A DNA stretch of 64,000 nucleotides, taken from contig CAZVVT010000002.1 of assembly GCA_964630595.1 (NCBI GenBank), positions 1 to 64,000 of the forward strand. Direction: 5' to 3'. Made by a program: the position numbers and the translations under genes. A model generated the notes under the pieces. That model saw only the letters and a program-made list of their open reading frames with translations, did no database searches and had not been told where the DNA came from. The stretch comes from CAZVVT01 sp964630595. Its GTDB lineage: Bacteria > Chlamydiota > Chlamydiia > Chlamydiales > VFKH01. Shown piece after piece: positions 9,840-16,669 of this stretch (positions are counted from its first letter, which is position 1; each line of letters begins with the position of its first letter).

Positions 9840-10535
9840 ATGAAGATCGGACTGATTGGACACGGCAAGACGGGCAAAGAGGTGGAGCGCTATGCACTCG
9901 CTGCAGGTCACACTATTGTGGGCTTCTGGACTACTTCGCAGCGCGATGATCTCTCTCAAGCCGATGTCTGGATTGATTTTAGCTCACACCAATCGGTCAT
10001 CGAACATGTGCAAGCAGCAGCTGACGCAAAAAAACCGATTGTGATCGGCACCACCGCGTGGGGCCGAGAAGAGAGTCTCATCAAAGAGATCGTTACCAAA
10101 GCGCAGATCGGCGCGATCTTCTCCCCCAACTTTGCCATCGGCGTGCACCTCTTTGTCAAAACAGTCGAAGCGCTAGCCAAAATGGCGGCGAAGTTGGACT
10201 TTGACCCCATGGTGCTCGAATGGCACCACCGCGAAAAAAAGGACAGCCCCTCCGGTACCGCTCTCGTTCTCAAAAACATCCTCGAAACCCTCTACTCCAA
10301 AACCGCCCATCTCACCTCCGAAAATGCCAAACTGCCCGCTGATGAGTTTCACGCCATCGGCATCCGCGGCGGCTTTGATCCCGGCACCTACACCGTCACC
10401 TTCGATTCTCCCAGCGAAACGATCGAACTCACCCACCGCGCCCGCTCTCGCGAGCCCTACGCCCGCGGCGCCCTCCTCGCTGCCGAATGGATTCGCAGCC
10501 GCACCGGCTTTTACACCATGGACGATTTGATATGA
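9840..10535 (+). CDS. dapB: 4-hydroxy-tetrahydrodipicolinate reductase
   Basis: 231 aa. DapB reduces the DapA product with NAD(P)H in the lysine/diaminopimelate pathway. The nucleotide-binding motif GLIGHGKTGKEV is at the N-terminus and the active-site segment EWHHREKKDSPSGTA matches the family signature, including the Lys and His pair. It is shorter than many DapB proteins (about 250-270 aa). The ATG at 9840 places the Rossmann strand directly at the start; an upstream TTG at 9804 would only add an unrelated tail lying over the previous gene. It overlaps dapA by ATGA and heads the DAP operon. Confidence 0.95.
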   Translation: MKIGLIGHGKTGKEVERYALAAGHTIVGFWTTSQRDDLSQADVWIDFSSHQSVIEHVQAAADAKKPIVIGTTAWGREESLIKEIVTKAQIGAIFSPNFAIGVHLFVKTVEALAKMAAKLDFDPMVLEWHHREKKDSPSGTALVLKNILETLYSKTAHLTSENAKLPADEFHAIGIRGGFDPGTYTVTFDSPSETIELTHRARSREPYARGALLAAEWIRSRTGFYTMDDLI

Positions 10536-11428
10536 AAAAGCTTCAAGGCACCTTCACAGCCCTTGTTACCCCCTTTAAGGGCAAAAATAGCAACGCCATT
10601 GACTACGATGCGCTGCACATTCTCTTCAAGCAGCAGCTCAAAGCAAAGGTCGACGGCATCGTCATCTTGGGCACGACAGGTGAATCGCCCACCATTACTG
10701 ATAAGGAACAGGAGAAGCTCATTCGTTTCTCTGTAGAGAAACTAGCAGGCAAATGCAAAGTCATTGTGGGAACCGGCGGCTACTGCACGCATGGCACGAT
10801 TGATCGTACCAAGCGCGCAGAAGATCTCGGCGCCGATGCGGCCCTCATCGTCACGCCCTATTATAACAAGCCGACCAACGAGGGCATCTACCGCCACTTC
10901 AAGTCTGTGGATGATGCCGTTAACCTTCCCATCATCGTCTACAACATTGCCGGACGCACAGGACGCAATATCGACACCGACACGATGAAGCGCATTGCCG
11001 ATCTCGATAACGTAAAGAGCATCAAAGAGGCCTCCGGCAGCATTGAGCAGATTATGGAGGTCATCGACGCCATCTCTTTACACCGCAAAGACTTCTCCAT
11101 TTTAAGCGGCGATGACAACATCACCTTCCCCCTCATCTGCCTCGGCGGCCACGGCGTCATCTCTGTCCTCTCCAACCTCATCCCGATCGAAATCGTCGAA
11201 CTGGTGAAGTTCGCCCTAGCAGGCGACCTGCCCAAAGCGCGCCAAATCCACTACCGCCTCCTCCACCTCTTCAAAGTCGCTTTCATCGAAACAAACCCCA
11301 TTCCCATCAAAGAAGCTCTCAACATGACGGGAACCTCTGTGGGCAGCTACCGCCTCCCCTTGTGTGAAATGCGCAGCGACAACAAAGCCAAACTCAAAAG
11401 CGTCCTCCAGCAACTGGATCTCGTATGA
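10532..11428 (+). CDS. dapA: 4-hydroxy-tetrahydrodipicolinate synthase
   Basis: 298 aa TIM-barrel aldolase that condenses pyruvate with aspartate semialdehyde. The N-terminal GTFTALVTPF, the GTTGESPT loop, the PYYNKPTNEG tyrosine segment, the Schiff-base Lys in SIKEASGS and the LSGDDN segment are all present. The ATG at 10532 overlaps the dapB stop (ATGA) and the 3' end overlaps asd in the same way, so the three genes are almost certainly co-translated. Confidence 0.97.
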   Translation: MKKLQGTFTALVTPFKGKNSNAIDYDALHILFKQQLKAKVDGIVILGTTGESPTITDKEQEKLIRFSVEKLAGKCKVIVGTGGYCTHGTIDRTKRAEDLGADAALIVTPYYNKPTNEGIYRHFKSVDDAVNLPIIVYNIAGRTGRNIDTDTMKRIADLDNVKSIKEASGSIEQIMEVIDAISLHRKDFSILSGDDNITFPLICLGGHGVISVLSNLIPIEIVELVKFALAGDLPKARQIHYRLLHLFKVAFIETNPIPIKEALNMTGTSVGSYRLPLCEMRSDNKAKLKSVLQQLDLV

Positions 11429-12429
11429 AAATTCCCGTTGGCATCTTGGGAGCCACCGGCCTTGTTGGACAGCAGTACCTCCTGCGATTAGCCAACCACC
11501 CGCAGTTTGAAGTAGTCTATTTGGCGGCGTCGGAGCGCTCTGAGGGCAAAACCTATGCGGAGGCCGTGCAGGGACGCTGGCGTCAGAGCGAACCGATTCC
11601 GGAGAAACTGGCGAAGCAGATAGTAGAGCCACTCACAGCAACTCCCCAAGCGCAATTGCTTTTCTCCGCGCTCGATAATGGCTCTGCACGCGTGTTTGAG
11701 CCCCAATTTGCGGCACTAGGGTACGCTGTTTTCTCCAACGCCTCGTGGGGACGTACAGAAAGCGATGTGCCCGTGGTGATCCCAGAGGTCAATGCGCACC
11801 ATTTAGATTGGTTGGTGCGGCAGAAACAAGAACGCGGATGGAAAGGTTTTCTCGTCGCCAAGCCCTGCTGCACAGTGCAGTCCTTTGTCATTCCACTAGC
11901 TGCACTGCACAAGAAGTGGCCCATTAAAAAAGTCTTCGTCACCTCCCTGCAGGCCCTTTCAGGAGCAGGTCTTTCCGGAGAAGCTCACGCGGACAACGTG
12001 ATTCCCCACATCTCGGGAGAAGAGGAAAAGCTGGAAAACGAGCCGCGCAAAATTTTGGGCGCAGACTTGGTCATTTCTGCCCATTGCAACCGCGTGCCCG
12101 TCAGCGATGGTCATCTCACCTGCGTCAGCTTTGCCTTTCAAGAAGATCAACCCACCAAGGAAGAGATCCTCGATGCGTGGAAGAGCTTTCCTGCGCTCGA
12201 TCTTCCTTCCGCACCGCGGCAAACGATTCACTACTTTTCGCAAGAAGACCGCCCACAACCACTCCAGGACCGTGATTTGGAAAATGGCATGGCGGCATCG
12301 GTGGGGCGTCTGCGCCCCTGCCCACTTCTTCATTGGCGTTTTGTTTCTCTCACTCATAACACAGCGCGCGGAGCCGCCGGTGGCGGCATTCTCTGCGCCG
12401 AACTTTTCGTGCAACAAGGACTTCTCTAA
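11425..12429 (+). CDS. asd: Aspartate-semialdehyde dehydrogenase
   Basis: 334 aa. Asd reduces aspartyl phosphate to aspartate semialdehyde, the substrate of DapA. The N-terminal GILGATGLVGQQ is the NADP-binding loop. The active-site Cys lies in VAKPCCTVQSFVIPLA, where most relatives have a PNCST or similar sequence, and the SLQALSGAG segment follows. Spacing and this motif resemble the archaeal/chlamydial-type enzyme more than the E. coli one. Its stop shares one base with the dapL start (TAATG). No aspartokinase gene lies in this operon. Confidence 0.93.
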   Translation: MKIPVGILGATGLVGQQYLLRLANHPQFEVVYLAASERSEGKTYAEAVQGRWRQSEPIPEKLAKQIVEPLTATPQAQLLFSALDNGSARVFEPQFAALGYAVFSNASWGRTESDVPVVIPEVNAHHLDWLVRQKQERGWKGFLVAKPCCTVQSFVIPLAALHKKWPIKKVFVTSLQALSGAGLSGEAHADNVIPHISGEEEKLENEPRKILGADLVISAHCNRVPVSDGHLTCVSFAFQEDQPTKEEILDAWKSFPALDLPSAPRQTIHYFSQEDRPQPLQDRDLENGMAASVGRLRPCPLLHWRFVSLTHNTARGAAGGGILCAELFVQQGLL

Positions 12430-13622
12430 TGGTCGCTCGCAATCCCCACATGGCCCAACTCTCGCGGGAATATCTCTTTCCCGAAGTACGCAAACGCAAA
12501 GAGGCCGCTTTAGCGCAGAGGCCGGATGCCAAGCTCATTTCGCTGAGCATCGGCGATGCAAGCGAGCCGATCAGCCCCTTTGCGTCCAAAGCCATGGCCA
12601 ATCAATCGATCAGCCTCAGTACGGGAGATGGCTTTACCGGTTACGGGCCCGAACAAGGCATCGAAGATTTGCGTGGTGCTATTTGCATGCACTACTACAA
12701 CGGGATTGTCGACCAAAACGAGATCTTCGTCTCCGATGGCGCCAAATGCGATATCGCACGCCTGCAGACTCTGTTTGGCGGTGACATCACGACTGCTGTG
12801 CAAGATCCGAGCTACCCTGTCTATGTGGACACAGCGCTCTTGATGGGACAAAAGGTCCTCAAGCTCCCCTGCACTCCCGAAAACGATTTCTTTCCCGATG
12901 TCAGCAATGCGCCCGACTTTGACCTTCTCTACTTTTGCAATCCCAATAACCCGACAGGAGCTGTGGCCACAAGATTCCAGCTCACTCAACTCGTACAAGA
13001 AGTGCGCCGCCGTAGCGCGATTCTGATTTTCGATGCCGCTTACGCCACCTTCATTCAAGATCCCGATCTTCCTAAAACCATTTTCGAAATTGATGGCGCG
13101 AAAGAATGCTGCATTGAGATTCAGTCCTTCTCGAAAATTGCCGGCTTTACTGGCGTACGGCTTGCTTGGACAGTGGTTCCCGAAGCATTGCGCTTTAGCG
13201 ATGGCACCAGCGTCCACAGTGATTGGACGCGCATCATGACCACCTGCTTTAATGGAGCGAGCATCATCGCACAACACGGCGGACTCGCTGTTCTTACTCC
13301 CAAAGGCTGGCAAGAGGCGCAGGAGCTGTGCCGGTTTTATCTCCACAATGCGGCACTCTTGCGCAAAAGCTTTTCCGACTACGAGATCTATGGAGGCATT
13401 CACGCCCCCTACTTGTGGGTGCGCATCCCCTCCATGACCTCATGGCAGGCTTTCGATCACTTCTTAGAAGAATACGACATTGTCACAACGCCGGGCTCCG
13501 GTTTTGGCCCATCCGGAGAGGGCTTTTTGCGCCTGTCAGCCTTTGGCCACAGAAGCGTTATTGAAGAAGCTGTGAAAAGATTGGCTATTCCTCATCATCT
13601 TCATCGATCTCGATCTCGATGA
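12429..13622 (+). CDS. dapL: LL-diaminopimelate aminotransferase
   Basis: 397 aa PLP enzyme that converts tetrahydrodipicolinate directly to LL-DAP, bypassing the succinylase branch; this is the route described in Chlamydia and plants. The LSIGDASEPI and GDGFTGYGPEQGIEDLR segments, YFCNPNNPTGA, and the PLP Lys in SFSKIAGFTGVRLAW are characteristic. It completes a dapB-dapA-asd-dapL operon that covers most of the path from aspartyl phosphate to DAP, for peptidoglycan and lysine. The last 12 or so codons (ending HHLHRSRSR) are read through the 3' end of the convergent acidic gene, so the extreme C-terminus is probably unconstrained. Confidence 0.93.
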   Translation: MVARNPHMAQLSREYLFPEVRKRKEAALAQRPDAKLISLSIGDASEPISPFASKAMANQSISLSTGDGFTGYGPEQGIEDLRGAICMHYYNGIVDQNEIFVSDGAKCDIARLQTLFGGDITTAVQDPSYPVYVDTALLMGQKVLKLPCTPENDFFPDVSNAPDFDLLYFCNPNNPTGAVATRFQLTQLVQEVRRRSAILIFDAAYATFIQDPDLPKTIFEIDGAKECCIEIQSFSKIAGFTGVRLAWTVVPEALRFSDGTSVHSDWTRIMTTCFNGASIIAQHGGLAVLTPKGWQEAQELCRFYLHNAALLRKSFSDYEIYGGIHAPYLWVRIPSMTSWQAFDHFLEEYDIVTTPGSGFGPSGEGFLRLSAFGHRSVIEEAVKRLAIPHHLHRSRSR

Positions 13623-13791
13623 CCTCGTCATCAAACTCTTCATCGTCTTCGAGCTCTTCGTCATCGAAAACTTCGAAATCGTCATCATCACCAAATTCAG
13701 CATCAAACTCAGCATCTAAGTCGTCGGTCTCATCGCCTTCAACGTCCAGCCCTTTCACTTGCCAATGTTCAGGATTCAGATCTTTTTCCAT
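13585..13791 (-). CDS. Small highly acidic protein
   Basis: 68 aa beginning MEKDLNPEHWQVKGLD, followed by a tail made almost entirely of Asp and Glu (for example FDDEELEDDEEFDDEV). No family is recognised. An AGAGG site six bases before the ATG at 13791 supports a real gene and favours this start over a TTG six bases upstream. The acidic tail could mimic nucleic acid or bind basic proteins; that is a guess from charge alone. Its last 38 bp overlap the convergent 3' end of dapL. Confidence 0.6.
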   Translation of the reverse strand: MEKDLNPEHWQVKGLDVEGDETDDLDAEFDAEFGDDDDFEVFDDEELEDDEEFDDEVIEIEIDEDDEE

Positions 13792-13886
13792 GTACAACCT
13801 CTTCTAGCTCATTGTAGGAACGTTACCGAATTCAGAGCAACCTTGGAAATTCGCCAAAAAAGCTCGCCAAACAGTACACTTCTGAC

Positions 13887-14483
13887 ATGACCGCATATTC
13901 CATCGCCTTTTCCCTTTTTCTGATCTTAAATTCCATTGGAGCCATCCCCAGCGTTTGTGAGTTCCTTAAAGGACATTCACAAAAGAAACAGCGCTCTCTG
14001 CTAATTAAAGATTTAATTGCTGTTTTGGTTTTATTAATTGCATTTAGTTTCCTTGGCGAATACTTCTTTGAGTGGATTGATATTACCCAATCCACCATTC
14101 GGATGGCCGGTGGGCTGCTGCTGGGCATGGTAGCGATTAAACTGATCTTCCCCTCGCTCAAGAAATACGACATTGAGTGCCACCTTGATGAGCCTTTTAT
14201 TGTTCCCATTGCCACTCCCCTCATTGCGGGGCCAGGCGCTTTAGCTGCAACGATGGTTTTTGCTCGCCAAGCCGCTGACGCCACCAGCATGGTCTACGGT
14301 GTTGTTGTCGCTTGGGCAGCAACGGCGCTCATTGTTTTCTTCGCCTTTGAACTGAAACGTCTCATTGGTGATAAGGGCATCATCGCCTTCCAACGCTTAA
14401 TGGGCTTGATTTTAACGCTCGTTGCCGTGCAAATGTTCCTGACGGGACTGACAGAATTCGTACAACATAACTTTGGGCAATAA
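13887..14483 (+). CDS. MarC/YhgN family integral membrane protein, copy 1
   Basis: 198 aa with about six hydrophobic helices. The opening SLFLILNSIGAIPSVCEFL, the RMAGGLLLGMVAIKLIFP segment and the PFIVPIATPLIAGPGALA motif define the MarC (UPF0056) family, which includes E. coli YhgN. The biochemical role of the family is unresolved; the early link to multiple antibiotic resistance was withdrawn, as I recall. A paralogue follows after three bases, so the two may form a heteromer. In C. trachomatis a yhgN homologue lies near map, as here. Confidence 0.88.
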   Translation: MTAYSIAFSLFLILNSIGAIPSVCEFLKGHSQKKQRSLLIKDLIAVLVLLIAFSFLGEYFFEWIDITQSTIRMAGGLLLGMVAIKLIFPSLKKYDIECHLDEPFIVPIATPLIAGPGALAATMVFARQAADATSMVYGVVVAWAATALIVFFAFELKRLIGDKGIIAFQRLMGLILTLVAVQMFLTGLTEFVQHNFGQ

Positions 14484-14486
14484 GCG

Positions 14487-15080
14487 ATGCATTCTTTTGG
14501 GTTACTGCAAATTGCACTTACTCTCTTTCTGATCATGGATGCTTTTGGCAACGTGCCCTTTTACTTGGCCCTGCTCAAAGATTTTCCGGAGCGCCGCCGT
14601 CGCCGCATCATCTTGCGCGAGATGTTGATTGCTCTTGCCGTCATCTTTATCTTTGCCTACCTGGGCAACACCTTCCTGAATTTCATCCACGTCAATCCCG
14701 CCGCTGTTGGTATGACAGGCGGTCTGATCCTCTTCATCATCTCTCTGCAGTTGATCTTCCCCAAAAAAGCTGAAGAGCCCAAGCCAAAAGCCCTTCTCGA
14801 ACCCTTTGTCGTTCCCCTCGCCGTTCCCTTAGTGGCCGGCCCAGGGATCTTGGGTTCCGTGATGGTCTATGCAGCGCAATTGAACAGCATGAACACCCTC
14901 AGCTTAGCGATTCTCCTCGCCTGGGTCCCCTCTCTTATTGTCCTGCTCTCCTCCACACTTTTGCAGCGCCTGCTGGGCAAGAACATTCTCATGGGCATCG
15001 AACGCCTCATGGGCTTCGTCATGACCCTCTTCGCCGTCAACCTCTTCCTCGATGGCCTCCGCTCCTACATTCAGAACTAG
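14487..15080 (+). CDS. MarC/YhgN family integral membrane protein, copy 2
   Basis: 197 aa and clearly paralogous to the preceding gene: the same helix layout, with FLIMDAFGNVPFYLALL at the start, GMTGGLILFIISLQLIFP in the middle and PFVVPLAVPLVAGPGILG later. The PxxxPLxAGPG motif occurs in both copies. The 3' end overlaps truA by 29 bp. The tandem arrangement suggests an old duplication, since the two have diverged over most positions. Confidence 0.88.
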   Translation: MHSFGLLQIALTLFLIMDAFGNVPFYLALLKDFPERRRRRIILREMLIALAVIFIFAYLGNTFLNFIHVNPAAVGMTGGLILFIISLQLIFPKKAEEPKPKALLEPFVVPLAVPLVAGPGILGSVMVYAAQLNSMNTLSLAILLAWVPSLIVLLSSTLLQRLLGKNILMGIERLMGFVMTLFAVNLFLDGLRSYIQN

Positions 15081-15789
15081 GCTAATCGTTGCCTATGATG
15101 GCACGGACTTTTTCGGGTGGCAGAAGACAAAAGAGGGCCCCTCTATTGAAGAATCTTTGGAGGTTGCCCTCGCTCATGTGCTCCAAGAGCCGGTCACTTT
15201 AGAAGCGGCCAGCCGCACCGATCGCGGCGTGCATGCTCGTGGGCAAGTAGTCTGCTTTACCGCCTCCAAAACAGCCTCTGCGCGTGCCATCAATAGTCAG
15301 CTGCCTCCTACCATCCGCGTTCTCGACTCGCTCCTCTGCCCCCTCGACTTCCACCCCACCCTCCACGTGCGCTCTAAAGAGTACCGCTACACCATCACCA
15401 TGGGACCGGTACAGCCCGCCCATCAGCGACTCACCTCTTGGCACGTCCCCTACGAACTGGATCTGCCTCTCATGAAAAAGTGCTGCCAGGCCCTTATTGG
15501 CACGCGCGACTTTGCCGGTTTCTGCAACACCAAAGAAAACGAAAGCTACGACAGCACGATTCGGACCCTCTTTCATTTCGATCTCGAACCAATCGGGGTC
15601 CATCAGGTAGAATGGAGGGTCGTTGCCGACCACTTTCTCTACAAAATGGCACGGAATTTGGTGGGCACAACAACATGGATTGGATGCGGAAAACTGGGGA
15701 CGGAGGCTCTTGCCGCAACAGATCGCACGCGTACGGGCGTTACTGCACCGGCATGTGGGCTGATCCTGCACCAAGTAAACTATGAATGA
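15052..15789 (+). CDS. truA: tRNA pseudouridine(38-40) synthase
   Basis: 245 aa. TruA isomerises uridines 38-40 in the tRNA anticodon arm. The IVAYDGTDFFGWQ opening and the catalytic Asp in ASRTDRGVHARGQVV are diagnostic; the HFLYKMARNLVGTT segment forms the C-terminal RNA-binding part. The ATG at 15052 lies inside the end of the MarC copy and gives a short leader before the first strand. It overlaps map by 8 bp. Confidence 0.95.
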   Translation: MASAPTFRTRLIVAYDGTDFFGWQKTKEGPSIEESLEVALAHVLQEPVTLEAASRTDRGVHARGQVVCFTASKTASARAINSQLPPTIRVLDSLLCPLDFHPTLHVRSKEYRYTITMGPVQPAHQRLTSWHVPYELDLPLMKKCCQALIGTRDFAGFCNTKENESYDSTIRTLFHFDLEPIGVHQVEWRVVADHFLYKMARNLVGTTTWIGCGKLGTEALAATDRTRTGVTAPACGLILHQVNYE

Positions 15790-16627
15790 CCGGAATCGCC
15801 CCTGCTTTTGCGGCAGCGGAAAAAAGTTTAAGCACTGCCACGGAAAAGAGTTCGACCACTATTGGCGCAACTGGCACATCCTGCTCAAAACGCCCGAGCA
15901 GATTGCCGGCATTCGCAAAGCGTGCCAAACTGCTGCCCACATCCTCGACGAAACCTGCAAGCGCGCCAAAGAGGGCGTCACCACAGACGAGCTCAACGAC
16001 TTTGCCCACGACCTCCACCGCCAGCTGGGCGCTAAACCCGCCCCTCTTGGCTATGGAGATCCGCCCTACCCCAAAAGCATCTGTACCTCTCTCAATGATG
16101 TTGTCTGCCATGGCATACCCGACGCTACCCCCTTGCGCGATGGGGACATCCTCAATATCGATGTTACAGCGATTGTCGATGGGTACTATGGCGATTGCAG
16201 CCGCATGGTTTCGATTGGCAACATCTCTGCAGAAAAGGCGCTTGTAATCAAGGCCGCCCACGGCTCCTTGCTGGCCGCCATCGATATTCTACGCCCCGGC
16301 ATTCCTCTCAATGCCATCGGCGAGGCGATCGAAGCCTATGCCATCCCCTTAGGCTGCTCGGTCGTTCACCAATTCGTCGGTCACGGTGTGGGAGTGCTCT
16401 TTCATGAAGAGCCGCAGATTTTCCACAACCGCAACCGTTGCACGACCCCTCTTGCCGCTGGTATGACCTTCACTATCGAGCCTATGATCAATGCAGGCCT
16501 TGCCGAAGCCCAAATCGACTCTCACGATCGTTGGACCGCCCGCACCATCGACGGCAAAGCTAGTGCTCAATGGGAACACACCATTCTCATCACGGAGACG
16601 GGACACGAAATCTTAACAATCGCATAA
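15782..16627 (+). CDS. map: Methionine aminopeptidase type I with N-terminal SEC-C zinc motif
   Basis: 281 aa. Map removes the initiator Met. Residues 1-25 hold a SEC-C type zinc knuckle (CFCGSGKKFKHCHG), as in chlamydial and some other bacterial enzymes. The catalytic domain shows SICTSLNDVVCHGIPD (His), DVTAIVDGYYGDCSRM (two metal Asp), GHGVG, FTIEPM and the Glu in QWEHTILITETG. All five metal ligands are visible. It is the last gene of a run from the MarC pair. Confidence 0.96.
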   Translation: MNDRNRPCFCGSGKKFKHCHGKEFDHYWRNWHILLKTPEQIAGIRKACQTAAHILDETCKRAKEGVTTDELNDFAHDLHRQLGAKPAPLGYGDPPYPKSICTSLNDVVCHGIPDATPLRDGDILNIDVTAIVDGYYGDCSRMVSIGNISAEKALVIKAAHGSLLAAIDILRPGIPLNAIGEAIEAYAIPLGCSVVHQFVGHGVGVLFHEEPQIFHNRNRCTTPLAAGMTFTIEPMINAGLAEAQIDSHDRWTARTIDGKASAQWEHTILITETGHEILTIA

Positions 16628-16669
16628 GCTCTTGTTAAAAAAAATAATGAGCCTATAGCATTCATTCCT

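Noticed and set aside
16632..16659. TTGTTA and TATAGC 16 bp apart before the repeat protein
   Set aside because: The predicted transcript would start only about four bases before the ATG and the hexamers are weak, so I do not call a promoter.
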